64,000 nt of DNA from JAWKIJ01 sp041394325 (GTDB taxonomy: Bacteria > Actinomycetota > Acidimicrobiia > Acidimicrobiales > Microtrichaceae): contig JAWKIJ010000001.1 of NCBI GenBank assembly GCA_041394325.1, positions 1,302,001 through 1,366,000 of the forward strand, read 5' to 3'. This document shows, in pieces, positions 28,388 to 38,632 of the stretch. Position 1 is the stretch's first letter. Every line of letters starts with the position of its first letter. Below the pieces are notes generated by a model. It was not told the DNA's origin. It was given only the letters and a program-made list of their open reading frames with translations, and searched no databases. The position numbers were made by a program, and so were the translations under genes.

Positions 28388-31300
28388 GTGGCATCGGAGG
28401 CGCGCGGCGGTGGGCTCCGACGCGGGAGGGTGCCCCGGGTACGTGCACCGGGTTCATGGCGAAGGCGCGCGCTGATCGTCGTCGTCGCGCTGATCTCGCT
28501 ACTCGTGCTCGGCCGGATCGTCGCGCAGTTGTACACCGACCTGCTCTGGTTCGGGTCGATCGGCGACCGCTTCCGCACCGCATGGTTCCGTCGGATCAAG
28601 TACCAGGTGGCGATGGGGGCGACTGCTGCGACGGCGTTCTTCGCGTTCGCCGGCATCAACTTCGCGGTCGCAAACCGCCTCGCGCCGTCGGTGCTCCTCC
28701 AACGCAACAGCACCGACGTGATCGAGCACTACCGGCGCCTGAGCGAACACCGCCGCCGAACCCTCTGGGTCGGGATCAGCGCTCTCGGTGGTCTCATGTT
28801 CGGTTCGTTGCTCGCGGCGCAGTGGCAGCAACTGATCCTGTTCCGCTATTCGACACCGTTCGGGTCGACCGATCCGCAGTTCGGCATCGACCTCGGCTTC
28901 TACCTGACTCAGCTCCCGTTGCTCACCACGTTGGTCGGCGCCGCGTTCGCCGCGGTGCTCCTCACCACCGCTCTGGTGGTGCTCGCCGACGTGTTGAACG
29001 GGTCGTTGCGCCCTCCGGGTTCGGGGCCGATGCTCGCCCGCAATGCGAGGATCCACCTTTCACTGCTCCTCGCCATACTCGCCTTGGTCAAGGGTGCGGA
29101 CTACTGGCTCGACCGCTACCGAACCGTGACGTCCGTTCGAGCAGGGCTCACCGGTGCCTTCTACACCGATGTGCACGCGTTGATCCCCGCACTGACGTTG
29201 CTGGCGCTCGTCGCGGTCTTCGCGGCGGTCGCGTTCGTCGCGGGCGGTACCCGCCAAGGGTGGAGCCTTCCGACCATCACGTGCGTCGTCTGGACGGTGT
29301 TGGCCCTTGTCGCAGGTGTCGCATATCCGGCCGTCGTGCAGGGGCTGCGCGTTCGGCCGAAGCAGTCGACCCTGGAGAGCCGCTTCATCGAGGCGAACAT
29401 CAACGGCACCAGGTTGGCCTTCGGCCTCGACCAGACGTCGCGTTCGACGATCGACTACTCCCCAAGACCCGCCGACCCCACGCTGCGATCGGCGACGGGC
29501 ACCCTCGGAAACATCCGCGTACTGGATCCGAGGGTCAGCAAGGACACCTTCACCGCCCTCCAGGCCAAACTGGGCTATCTCACGTTCGGCGACCTCGACG
29601 TCGACCGCTACCGGGTCGGCGACCGCGAACGACAGGTGGTGATCGGTACCCGTGACCTCGATCCGTCGGCCATCCCCACTCGAACCTGGGAGGGAGTCCA
29701 CCTTCGGTACACCCACGGCTACGGGGTCGCGATGGCGCCGTCCAACGGCGTGGATCCCGACGGTGAGCCGCGATTCATCGTCGGGGGGCTTCCCGCCGCG
29801 GTCGACGGCACCGAACTCAACGCGACCGAGGTTCGCCTCGACCATCCACAGCTCTACTACGGGGAGGGCTTCGACGGCATTCCCGGGGAGGGTTATGCGA
29901 TCGTCGGCACCTCGGTGAGCGAGGAGGGCCTGTTCAAGGGCGAACGCGGGTCCGAACCTCCGGGGGGCGTGCCGGTCGGTGACACGGTGCAGCGGCTCGC
30001 TTTCGCACTCCGCTTCGGCGATCTCGAGGTCCTCACCTCCTCCTACCTCGGGAGCAAGTCCACGGTCCTTTTCCGTCGCGGTATCGACGAGCGGCTCACG
30101 GCCGTAGCGCCGTTCGTGGTCTGGGACGGGGATCCCTACCCCGTGCTCCTCGACGGGCGGATCCAGTACGTGGTGGACGGCTACACCATCAGCGATTCGA
30201 TGCCGTTCAGTCAGCACGTCGTCGGTGTCGACACCCAGGGCCGAGCCGGCACAGGGCTCTCGGGGCGCCGGTTCAACTACGTCGTCAACTCGGTGAAGGC
30301 GACCGTCGACGCCTACGACGGCGCGGTGCACCTGTATCGAACCGACGATCTGTACCCGGCGAAGCAGGGACGACGTCGTGATCCGATCATCGAAGCCTAC
30401 GCGAGGGCGTTTCCCGGCCTGTTCGAGCGCTCCAAGGACATGACCCGCGAACTGCGCTCACACCTCCGCTATCCCGAGCAACTCTTCGCAGTGCAGACCG
30501 AGTTGTGGGGCCGCTACCACCTGGACTCGGTACCCGACTTCTACAGCCAGGCCGACGGCTGGGACGTGTCGATTCGACCACCGGACTCGGCGAATCCGTC
30601 CGCGGTGTCCTCCGACGCCCCGACCGCGCCCGCGTACCTCCAGATGCAGCTCCCCGGCAACACCGACGCCGAGTTCGTGCTGTTCCGGCCGTTCGCACCC
30701 CATTCGGCGACGGGAGCTCAACCGAGAAAGCAGCTCAACGCGTTCATGATCGCGCGGTGTGATCCCGGCCACTACGGCGAGTTGCTCACCTACGAGATGA
30801 CCGAGGAACCCGTCAAGGGTGCATCGGCGCCGGCCCGGAACCGTCAGGTCAACGGCCCGATCACCGCGCACGAGCTGATGGTCACCGACACCGACTCGGA
30901 CCTGTCCGAGCAGCTCACCCAGCTCAACGGCATCGGCGGGTCTTCCAAGGTGGTGTTCGGTGCGATGGTGATCGTGCCGATCGAGCGGTCGATCCTGTAC
31001 GTCCGGCCGATATACGTCTCGGGAGAGGGCTCGGGGTCGGCACACCAGCTCAGGATCGTGGTCGTCGCCGTGGACGGTGACGTGGCCGTGGGCTCGAACC
31101 TCCCCGAGGCCCTGGCCAAGCTGTTCCCCGAAGCGGACCTCGCCAGCATCGCCGTCGCCTCGGGCTCGCAACCTCCACAGCAGACCGCGGGCCCGAGCGG
31201 TACACCTTCGGTTGCCGCCCTGTTGGAGCAGGCCGTGCGCTACTTCGACCAGGCCGACGCGCTGTTGAAATCCGGCGGCACCGCCAAGATGGCGGACGCA

Positions 31301-31419
31301 CAGGACCTCACGACCAAGGCGGAGGACCTGGTCCGCAAGGCACTTGCCGCCGCCGCCGACTCGCCCGATACGGCGGTACCGTCCGCCGAGCCCGCGGCCA
31401 CGGCGGCCCCCGGGGCTGA
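28388..31419 (+). CDS. UPF0182 family membrane protein
   Basis: About 1010 residues of the UPF0182 family, common in actinobacteria and of unknown function. Seven hydrophobic helices lie in the first 320 residues (the first starts RRRALIVVVALISLLVLG, with the conserved YTDLLWFGSIG after it), followed by a large extracytoplasmic domain with ESRFIEANINGTRLAFGLD and YVVNSVKATVDAYDG. The frame stays open into dedA, but a TGA at 31417 in the adjacent frame follows a C5G4 run (31407-31415); one lost base there would give the natural end. GTG 28388 is the start. Confidence 0.85.
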
Positions 31420-31443
31420 ACGGGGGCCGAACTCGCCGTTCGG

Positions 31444-31449
31444 TACGCT
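31444..31449 (+). promoter_or_regulatory. Leaderless-type -10 (TACGCT) of dedA
   Basis: TACGCT ends 8 nt before GTG 31458. Confidence 0.4.
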
Positions 31450-31457
31450 CTCGCCCC

Positions 31458-32126
31458 GTGCTGACGATGATCGCCCTCCTCGACGCGTTGAAGCCCGAGA
31501 CGTTGCTGAGCAAGGGCGGTTACATCCTCCTGTTCATCATCATCTTCGCCGAGTCGGGGCTGCTCGTCGGCTTCTTCCTGCCGGGGGACTCCCTGCTCTT
31601 CACGGCGGGTGCCGTCGCGGCCGGTGCACTCCACGAGGCGATCCCCACCGTGCATTTCAACATCTGGATCCTGTCACTCGGGTGTGGTCTCGCCGCCGTG
31701 TTGGGGGACCAGGTGGGCTATCTCATCGGCCGATCGGCCGGGCCGAAGGTCTTCCAACGCGAGGACTCCCGCCTGTTCAAGCGGGCCTACGTCGACAAGG
31801 GAACCGAGTTCTTCGAGAAGCACGGCGGAGTGGCCATCGTGCTCGCCCGATTCGTCCCGATCGTACGAACCTTCGTGCCGACGATTGCCGGTGTGTCGAA
31901 CATGCACTACAGCACCTTCGTGCGCTTCAACGTGATCGGCGGAGCGTTGTGGGGGGTCGGGATCACTTGGCTCGGGTACCTGTTCGGCAACATTTCTTTC
32001 GTCAAGAACAACATCGAGATCGCCCTGGTCGGCATCGTGGTGGTGTCGGTGGTACCCATGGCGATCGAGTTCCTCCGTCATCGGCGAAGGACGACCCGTG
32101 AGGCCGTCGTCGCCGGCTCCGACTGA
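31458..32126 (+). CDS. DedA-family membrane protein
   Basis: A 222-residue DedA protein; members act in phospholipid (undecaprenyl phosphate type) translocation and envelope homeostasis. It has the two re-entrant amphipathic segments: ESGLLVGFFLPGDSLLF early, and RFVPIVRTFVPTIAGVSNM with the functional Arg residues at about 133-151. GDQVGYLIGR is also typical. The start is GTG 31458, with ATG 31467 as an alternative. Confidence 0.9.
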   Translation: MLTMIALLDALKPETLLSKGGYILLFIIIFAESGLLVGFFLPGDSLLFTAGAVAAGALHEAIPTVHFNIWILSLGCGLAAVLGDQVGYLIGRSAGPKVFQREDSRLFKRAYVDKGTEFFEKHGGVAIVLARFVPIVRTFVPTIAGVSNMHYSTFVRFNVIGGALWGVGITWLGYLFGNISFVKNNIEIALVGIVVVSVVPMAIEFLRHRRRTTREAVVAGSD

Positions 32127-32259
32127 ACAACGCGAACGGCACGCTGAGTGCGGGCTCAGGGAGACGCCGTCTCCTGACGTGGCGAACGGGTCGACGACGC
32201 CCCATGCTGTGCGGACGACGAGACCGTGGACGCGACGCACGGCGCGAAAGGTGGATGCG

Positions 32260-32898
32260 ATGCGAAGGCAGCTTGCGATCGGAGCACTGGCGCTTGCCAT
32301 GATCGGCGGAGGTGGCGCGGTGGCCGCGGCGGCGACCGGTTCGGGTTCCGGGGCGGCTCCTTCCACGACCGCCCCGTCCACGACCGCCCCGTCGCATGCC
32401 GATCGGTTGGATCGGGTGGAGGCCCGACTGCGGGAGCGACTCGACCCGCTCGTCAAGGACGGTACGTTGACCCAGGCGCAGCAGGACAAGGTGGTCGCTG
32501 CGCTCGCCACGGCGCCGCACGACCGTGACGGCGCCCCTCGGGGTCGCTTCGGTCCGAGGGGCATCCTCGGCGAGGGTGCAAAGGTGGCGGCCGACGCGAT
32601 CGGTATCACCCCAGAGGAGCTTCGGACCGGGCTCCGCAGCGGGACCTCGATCGCCGACGTCGCGAAGGCCCACGGTGTCGACCCCTCCAAGGTGGTCTCG
32701 GCACTTCAGGGTGCCCTCGACGAGCGGCTTGACGATGCGGTGGCCAAGGGCAGGATCACCCGGGAGCGGGCCGACACCTTGAAGGCGGACGCCGCCAAGC
32801 GGATGACCGACATGGTGAACGCGACACCCCCGATCAGACCGGATCGCGGCACCTTCGGTCCCGGCCACGGCATGCCTCACCGTCCTTCCGGGGAGTGA
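32260..32898 (+). CDS. Secreted helical protein
   Basis: A 212-residue exported protein. A signal peptide (RRQLAIGALALAMIGGGGAVAAAA, 2-25) is followed by a Ser/Thr/Pro linker and helical segments with the pattern L-X-DGTLTQAQQDKVV and AKGRITRERADTL, which recalls small secreted DUF2680-like repeats. A central part, ITPEELRTGLRSGTSIADVA, occurs in the same type of protein. Function is unknown. ATG 32260 has AAGG upstream. It is flanked by dedA and a GGDEF-EAL gene. Confidence 0.75.
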   Translation: MRRQLAIGALALAMIGGGGAVAAAATGSGSGAAPSTTAPSTTAPSHADRLDRVEARLRERLDPLVKDGTLTQAQQDKVVAALATAPHDRDGAPRGRFGPRGILGEGAKVAADAIGITPEELRTGLRSGTSIADVAKAHGVDPSKVVSALQGALDERLDDAVAKGRITRERADTLKADAAKRMTDMVNATPPIRPDRGTFGPGHGMPHRPSGE

Positions 32899-32989
32899 GC
32901 GTGCCGTAACGGCCGAGAAGTCGAGAGGATCTGCTTCAGTTCCGGTCGCGACGTGCCGACACCTCGGAGATGTCGACGTCCTTGGACAG

Positions 32990-34837
32990 GTGGGCGTCGT
33001 GGCTGGCGCGGAGGATCCGCCGTGGCAGCCGCAACTCTTCCGCTTCCTGCTGCGCTCGCGGGGGCCGTGGTTCGTCGCCATGTCCACGGCGATTCTGCTC
33101 ACCGTCGACACGGGCTCGGAACTGCCGTGGCTGTTGGGCCTGCTCGCGGCGACCGGCGCGGTGAACCTCGCCACCTACCGACGGGTGGTCTCCCGTACCC
33201 GCGTTCCCGAGTGGGTCGGACTCGTCGACACCGTCAGTCCGATGCTGTTGACGGTGTGGATCCCCGAACTCGTCTTCGCCGCACTCATGGTGTCGGTGAT
33301 GGCGGCGGCGCTCGCGACTCACGTACGGCCCGCGGATGGCGGCGGTGGGGGTCGCCATCGTGGCCGGCTGGGCCTCGGTGATCGACGCGGTCCATCCGAT
33401 GCCGTGGTTGAAGGTGGCGATCGCGTTCTACCTCATCACGGCCACCCGGGCGGTGATCGGCCTCGGCGTCCTCACGCGCGCGAGATGAGGGTCGCCGAGC
33501 GCCTCCGTGAACTGGTGGTCCGTGACGACCTGACGGGACTGTTCAATCGGGCATCACTCCTCACCCGTCTCGGCGAACACATCGACGCGGCCGAGGGTGG
33601 CCGATCGGTGGGCCTCATCTACCTCGATCTCGACCGCTTCAAGGAGGTCAACGACGGGTTGGGGCACCACCACGGTGATCTGCTGCTGGTGGAGATCGCC
33701 CGACGCCTTTCTGCGACCCTTCCGGATGCAACGGTCGCCCGGATGGGAGGCGACGAGTTCGCGGCGATCCTCGACGTCGCGGACGTCGCCGAGGTGGTCA
33801 TGTGGGCGGAGCTCGTCCAGCGCGCGTTGGCCGAGCCGATCACGCTCGACTCGTTGCCCCTGACCGTCGGCGCGAGTATCGGCATCGCGATCGCCCCGGA
33901 GCACTCCGAGGACCCGGCGACTCTGATCAAGCAGGCGGATACCGCGATGTACCGGTCCAAGGTCGACCGAGGGACCGTGACGGTGTACGGGCCGGGTGAC
34001 GAGCGCGAGCCGGTGGCGCGCCTGCAGGTACTCAGCGGGCTCCGCGAGGCGGTCGCCGAGGATCGGCTGTGCCTCGCCTACCAACCCGTCGTCGACCTGC
34101 ATACGGGCACGATCCGTGCGTATGAGGCGTTGGTGAGATGGGACCATCCTCAGCTGGGGTTGTTGGCTCCGGCGGCGTTCCTCGAGTCCGCGCGGATGAC
34201 CGGTGCGATCTCCGACATCACCCGATGGGTGTTGGGTCGGGCGATCGGCGACGCGGCTCGGTGGCGGCGCGGGGGCCATGACATCGGAGTATCGGTCAAT
34301 CTGTCGACGGTCGACCTCCGGCGCGAGTGGCTCGGCGCCGATCTCGACCGCGAACTCGACCGGCACGGGTTGGACCCGTCCGCGTTGACGCTCGAGCTGA
34401 CCGAAGCGGTGGCGAGCCGGCACCTGGAGGCCGTCGCGTCGCTGCTCCGCGGTCTTGCCGATCGCGGCGTGCGGATCTCCCTCGACGACTTCGGCGCGAG
34501 GCACACGTCGTTGAGCTCGTTGCGCGAGTTCCCGCTCACGCAGGTGAAGCTGGACCCCTCACTCGTCTCGCGTCTGGACGAGCCGATGTCGCGTGAGCTC
34601 GTCACCTCGCTCGTCGGACTCGGGGAACGTGCCGGACTCGACATCGTCGCGGAGGGTCTGCACGACGCGACCGTGGTCCGCCAGGTCGTCGATCTCGGCT
34701 GCGGCCTCGGTCAGGGACACCATCTCGGGATGCCGGTGCCGTGGAGCGCACTGGTCTATTCCTGCGGGGGCCGGGTCGTCGAAGCCACCGGTCGAGCCGC
34801 GCTCGCCGATCCCGTCGCCCCTCCCGACGGGGTGTGA
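32990..34837 (+). CDS. Membrane GGDEF-EAL cyclic di-GMP protein (two compensating frame changes)
   Basis: About 615 residues. The N terminus is hydrophobic (helices from about 20 to 165), then a GGDEF domain with an intact GGDEF motif near 253 and an EAL domain with YEALVRW near 376, the SVNLS and LTEAV metal sites, DDFG and the VKLD lysine. All key residues of both domains are present. The stretch at 33329-33478 reads as nonsense in this frame but encodes a membrane helix (GVAIVAGWASVI) in the next frame, so one base is gained at about 33329 and one is lost at about 33478. The start is uncertain: GTG 32990, or ATG 32970 with a further shift. Confidence 0.8.
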   Translation: MGVVAGAEDPPWQPQLFRFLLRSRGPWFVAMSTAILLTVDTGSELPWLLGLLAATGAVNLATYRRVVSRTRVPEWVGLVDTVSPMLLTVWIPELVFAALMVSVMAAALATHVRPADGGGGGRHRGRLGLGDRRGPSDAVVEGGDRVLPHHGHPGGDRPRRPHAREMRVAERLRELVVRDDLTGLFNRASLLTRLGEHIDAAEGGRSVGLIYLDLDRFKEVNDGLGHHHGDLLLVEIARRLSATLPDATVARMGGDEFAAILDVADVAEVVMWAELVQRALAEPITLDSLPLTVGASIGIAIAPEHSEDPATLIKQADTAMYRSKVDRGTVTVYGPGDEREPVARLQVLSGLREAVAEDRLCLAYQPVVDLHTGTIRAYEALVRWDHPQLGLLAPAAFLESARMTGAISDITRWVLGRAIGDAARWRRGGHDIGVSVNLSTVDLRREWLGADLDRELDRHGLDPSALTLELTEAVASRHLEAVASLLRGLADRGVRISLDDFGARHTSLSSLREFPLTQVKLDPSLVSRLDEPMSRELVTSLVGLGERAGLDIVAEGLHDATVVRQVVDLGCGLGQGHHLGMPVPWSALVYSCGGRVVEATGRAALADPVAPPDGV

Positions 34838-34877
34838 GTCGACCTCTCGACGCCGTGTGAGCCGGCGGGGTGGATGC

Positions 34878-35523
34878 TCAGGTGGACCCGGTCGGGCATG
34901 CGATACCGGTCGCGTGCAACGGGCAGTAGCCCCCGGGTTCTTCGCCAGATACTGCTGGTGGTAGTCCTCGGCGTAGTAGAAGGGACCGGCTTCGGCGATC
35001 TCGGTGGTGACGGGGCCGTAGCGGGCGGCGGCGAGCGCCGCGGCGAACGCGTCCCTGGTGTCGAATGCGGCGTCGCGTTGTTCGGCGGTGGTCCAGTAGA
35101 TGCAGGACCGGTACTGGGTGCCGACGTCGTTGCCTTGGCGGAACCCCTGGGTGGGGTCGTGGTCCTCCCAGAAGGCGGCGAGAACCTCGCGAACGGTGAT
35201 GAGCGACGGTTGGAACACCACCCGCACCACCTCGGCATGACCGGTCCGCCCCGAACACACCTCCTCATAGGTGGGGTTCGGCGTGAACCCACCCGAATAG
35301 CCGACAGCGGTGACCCACACGCCGTCGAGCTCCCAGAAGCGCCGTTCGGCCCCCAGAAGCAGCCCATCCCCACCACGATCGCCGTCGCGTCGTCGGGATA
35401 CGGGCCGTCGAGTGCCCGTCCCGACACGGCATGGAGCCCCGGCGACATGACGGGGTCGCCGCGGCCGGCAAGCGCGTCGGCCTCGGCGACCATGCCGGAG
35501 GGTCTGCCGAACCGCACGGTCAC
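34878..35523 (-). CDS. msrA: Peptide methionine sulfoxide reductase MsrA (two frame changes)
   Basis: About 215 residues. The catalytic motif GMGCFWG appears in one frame; after it a missing base in a C5 run (35350-35354 on the plus strand) moves the rest, which continues AERRFWELDG, GYSGGFTPNPTYEEVCSG and YHQQYLAKNPG. A second missing base in a C5 run (34930-34934) leads to GYCPLHATGIACPTGST, which holds the resolving cysteines. Each restored junction matches the MsrA consensus. GTG 35523 overlaps the stop of the upstream gene (GTGA). The enzyme reduces Met-S-sulfoxide in proteins. Confidence 0.88.
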
Positions 35524-35819
35524 ATCAGTTTCGTGGTGGCCGACACGTCGTGGCGGTCGAGCGCACTCGACGTGACCATGGGACCGACGGTGGTGAGGAA
35601 CTCGGCCATGTGCGCGGATGCCATGTGCGCGTCGAGCGAGTCGGCGTCTCGCCAGCGTTCGACGACGGCGAGAAGGGTGGGCTCGTTCGGCGACTGCCAG
35701 AAGCCGTACTCGAGGCAACCGTCCTCCTCGCGGGTCCGTGCCTCGAGCGTCGCGATGGCGGACAGGGCCGCGCCGAGCGAGTCGGCGGCCACACCGATGG
35801 TGCCGGTGATCACGATCAT
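35520..35819 (-). CDS. Antibiotic biosynthesis monooxygenase-like (ABM) protein
   Basis: A 99-residue ferredoxin-like dimeric alpha/beta-barrel protein of the ABM superfamily. MIVITGTIGVAADSLG opens it, with ARTREEDGCLEYGFWQS and AHMASAHMAEFL as the core motifs. Such proteins are small monooxygenases or heme/quinone-related enzymes; the substrate is unknown. It is translationally coupled to msrA (GTGA), so an oxidative-stress role fits. Confidence 0.82.
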   Translation of the reverse strand: MIVITGTIGVAADSLGAALSAIATLEARTREEDGCLEYGFWQSPNEPTLLAVVERWRDADSLDAHMASAHMAEFLTTVGPMVTSSALDRHDVSATTKLM

Positions 35820-35909
35820 CAGGTTCCCCCGGGTTGCGAGAGCGGACCCGTCGGGCCGCTGCTGAGAGTGCTCCGACCTTACCGGCGCGCGACGCTTCAG
35901 CAGGCTGCG

Positions 35910-35915
35910 TACTCT
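35910..35915 (+). promoter_or_regulatory. Leaderless-type -10 (TACTCT) of the zinc peptidase gene
   Basis: TACTCT ends 7 nt before GTG 35923, which supports that start over ATG 35929. Confidence 0.5.
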
Positions 35916-35922
35916 GCACGCC

Positions 35923-37695
35923 GTGACCATGCCCCATGGCTCCCAGCCGCACCCGGGTTGGGACCGGCCCTACGGACAGGGGTGGTGGCAGGCCTCCAAC
36001 GGACGGTGGTATCCGGGCGAATGGCTGCCGGGGCGATCAGTGCCGCCGCCCACACATCCGATGCTCTCGACGTCGCCGACGCCTCCGTGGTCGCCCACGG
36101 CGTCCACCCCGCCGCCGGGCACGTGGTCGGCCGATCCCCGCCCACAGCCGCGTCCCTGGCCGGCCGGCCCCAGCGGTCCATACGGTGGGCCGTCTCCTGC
36201 CGGATTGCCGGGCGTCATCCCCGGCCTCCCTACCGGAGCGCCCCCGTCCGCGACGTCGGCTCGCCCACGACGTGCGCTTCTGCTCGGTGGCGTGGCGGTC
36301 CTGGTCGCGCTCGGGTTGATCGTCGTGATCCTGGTCGTCCGGCTGGGCGATCGTACCGACGGGCGGCGGGCATCGGGGACGTCCATCACCGACGTGGCGA
36401 ACGATCGCTCCGCTCCCGGCGCCGGGGGTCTTCGGGCCGGTGCACCGGTCCCTGAGATCTCCGTCCACGGTGATTCGGCGAGCCCGGAGGACCGAGTGGT
36501 GAAGTCTGCCATCGCCGACGTGCAGGCCTTCTGGGTCGAGGAGTTTCCCCAGCGGTTCGGTCGTCCCTACCAGCCCGTCTCCGGAGGCTTCTACGCCGTG
36601 ACCCCGCAGTCGCCGGTTCCGCCGTGCGCGAACTCCACCCGCATGGTGGAGGGAAACGCGTACTACTGCAGCGCTGCCGACGTCGTGGTGTGGGATGCAC
36701 GGGATCTCGTCCCGACGATGGCACGGACCTACGGGGATCTGTCGGTCGCCATCGTGTTCGCTCACGAACTGGGCCACGCCGTCCAGGTCCGGACGGGTTT
36801 CCAGGCCGCGACCGTCACGATGGAGCAGCAGGCCGACTGCTACGCCGGAGCGTGGGTGCGGAGGGTGCGCGACGGCGATTCCCCGTACTTCCAGGCCGGA
36901 GGGGATTCGCTGCAGGAGGCGTTGGCGGGGTTCCTCGCCCTCGGCGACGAGCCCGGGGTATCAGGCGGCAGCGCGAACGCGCACGGGTCGGCGTTCGACC
37001 GCATCACCGCATTCTCCGAAGGTGTCGACCAGGGCACCGCTCGCTGCGCGCAGTACGACGACAACCTGATCGGTGGCCGCCTCGTCGAACTGCCGTTCAA
37101 CAGCGCCGCCGACGCCGCGTCGGGTGGGAACATGGCCTACGGGGATCTGGTGTCGGCGACCTCGGCGAGCCTCGACGCGTACTGGTCGACCACGAGCCCC
37201 ACGTCGGCCCGGGTGTCGTGGCACAAGCCCAACCGCGACCGGCCGTTCGACGCTTCGAAGGTGGGTGACACCCCGCGATGCGACGGTACCGACACCAAGG
37301 GTCTCACCGTCTTCTACTGCCCTGCCCAGCGCTACATCGCCTACGACAACGCCGGGCTGTTCCCCAACGTCTACGACAAGATCGGTGACTTCGCCGTCTC
37401 GATGCTCTACGCGGAGGAGTACTCGGTGGCGGTGATGCAGCATTACGACATCGTGCCGTCGAGCCGGAAGGCCCAGGCGTTGCAATCGACGTGTCTCACC
37501 GGATCGTGGGCAGGGGCGTTGCTGCGCGGCAAGGTGGACGTGCAGTTCTCGTTGTCGCCCGGCGATCTCGACGAGGCCGTCACCCTGTTGTTGGCGATGA
37601 GCAGCACCAAGGGCTCCGGCCTCGAGGGCTCCGGGTTCGACGTGGTGGCCGCGTTCCGCTCCGGTGTGACCGACGGGGTCACCGCCTGCGGTTGA
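35923..37695 (+). CDS. Membrane-anchored zinc metallopeptidase, duplicated
   Basis: A 590-residue protein. The cytoplasmic start has a Trp/Gly motif (GWWQASNGRWYPGEW) and a long Pro-rich stretch, then one transmembrane helix (about 124-147) and an outside domain with the HELGH zinc site near 282-286 and the third ligand region EQQADCYAGAW, as in PF04228 (YpfJ-like) peptidases. A second half (about 420-590) repeats the fold but lacks HELGH, having AEEYSVAV at the matching place, so it is a degenerate copy. Confidence 0.8.
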   Translation: MTMPHGSQPHPGWDRPYGQGWWQASNGRWYPGEWLPGRSVPPPTHPMLSTSPTPPWSPTASTPPPGTWSADPRPQPRPWPAGPSGPYGGPSPAGLPGVIPGLPTGAPPSATSARPRRALLLGGVAVLVALGLIVVILVVRLGDRTDGRRASGTSITDVANDRSAPGAGGLRAGAPVPEISVHGDSASPEDRVVKSAIADVQAFWVEEFPQRFGRPYQPVSGGFYAVTPQSPVPPCANSTRMVEGNAYYCSAADVVVWDARDLVPTMARTYGDLSVAIVFAHELGHAVQVRTGFQAATVTMEQQADCYAGAWVRRVRDGDSPYFQAGGDSLQEALAGFLALGDEPGVSGGSANAHGSAFDRITAFSEGVDQGTARCAQYDDNLIGGRLVELPFNSAADAASGGNMAYGDLVSATSASLDAYWSTTSPTSARVSWHKPNRDRPFDASKVGDTPRCDGTDTKGLTVFYCPAQRYIAYDNAGLFPNVYDKIGDFAVSMLYAEEYSVAVMQHYDIVPSSRKAQALQSTCLTGSWAGALLRGKVDVQFSLSPGDLDEAVTLLLAMSSTKGSGLEGSGFDVVAAFRSGVTDGVTACG

Positions 37696-38632
37696 CCCCG
37701 GGCGAGGTCTCGGCGCGTCGGAGACACGCGTCGACGAAACGCCGGGCGGCCCCCTCCGACGTCGCCAGGAACAGGGACGGCTCGAACAGCTCGGCCTCGA
37801 GCACCGCCGGCTCGCCATCGTCGAGGAACACCACGTCGATGCGCGCGTACAACAGGTGTCGGCCCGTCGGTAGCCAACCGCGTCGGTGGGCGACGTGCTC
37901 CGCCGCTCGTACCGCCGCGGCCGCGACGTCGTTCCCGGCCGTGTCACGGGCCGCTCCGTGACACGGGGTGATGATCTCGGAGTACCCGCCGCCGATGAGG
38001 CCCCCGCCCGAGGCGAGGATCGGCCCCTTTCGCACCTGGTGGGAGTGCGCTCCGTCGAGCAGGATCCAGGCGATCTCACCGGCCGTCGCAACCGACGTGA
38101 CCGCGGGTTGGACCATCACCGAGCCACCTCGGCGCAGGATCGCCGTGCCCAACTCGGACGCCCCCCGGTCGGAGGGGTCGAACCGGCCGGTGTCGCGGCT
38201 CCCCGCGGAGACGCGCGGCTTGACGACGACCTCGGCGGCGCCCTTCTCGGCGACCCACGTCAACGCGGCCCGCACCTCGGCGGGCGTGTCGGCGTATCGC
38301 GTGGGAACCACGGGGACACCCATGTTCTGAAGGTCGGCGAGGTATCCCTTGTCGAGGTTCCAGCGGAGCAGGCCGGCCGGGTTGTGCAACCGGCCGGGCG
38401 CGACGTGCTCGATGTGGTCGAGCCACGCGTCGAACTCCGTGAGGTGGTCGCAGTAGTCCCATGGCGAGCGGATGACCGCGAGGTCGAAGGCCGCCCAGTC
38501 GACGGAGCGGTCACGCCAGGCCGCCACGGTACAGGCGACGCCGATCCGGGCGAACGCCGCGGTGAGCAGCGGGAGGTCGGCGTCGGGCGCCGGTAGCGCC
38601 TCGGGAGCGGTGCTCACCAACACGACGTTCAT
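37679..38632 (-). CDS. ATP-grasp domain protein
   Basis: A 317-residue ATP-grasp enzyme, similar in layout to the glutathione synthetase-like/DcsG group. The start VVLVSTAPEALPAPDADLPL is the substrate half; VVKPRVSAGSRDTG is the ATP-binding lysine loop, SVMVQPAV the hinge and RIDVVFLDDGEPAVLEAEL the metal-binding Glu region. It would ligate a carboxylate to an amine or other nucleophile; the substrate is unknown. It overlaps the ClC gene (ATGA) and the convergent zinc peptidase end by 17 bp. Confidence 0.82.
   Translation of the reverse strand: MNVVLVSTAPEALPAPDADLPLLTAAFARIGVACTVAAWRDRSVDWAAFDLAVIRSPWDYCDHLTEFDAWLDHIEHVAPGRLHNPAGLLRWNLDKGYLADLQNMGVPVVPTRYADTPAEVRAALTWVAEKGAAEVVVKPRVSAGSRDTGRFDPSDRGASELGTAILRRGGSVMVQPAVTSVATAGEIAWILLDGAHSHQVRKGPILASGGGLIGGGYSEIITPCHGAARDTAGNDVAAAAVRAAEHVAHRRGWLPTGRHLLYARIDVVFLDDGEPAVLEAELFEPSLFLATSEGAARRFVDACLRRAETSPGVNRRR

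Noticed and set aside
31420..32101. UPF0182 frame staying open through dedA
   Set aside because: The translation there is nonsense while dedA motifs are in another frame; a TGA one frame over at 31417 fits the family end.
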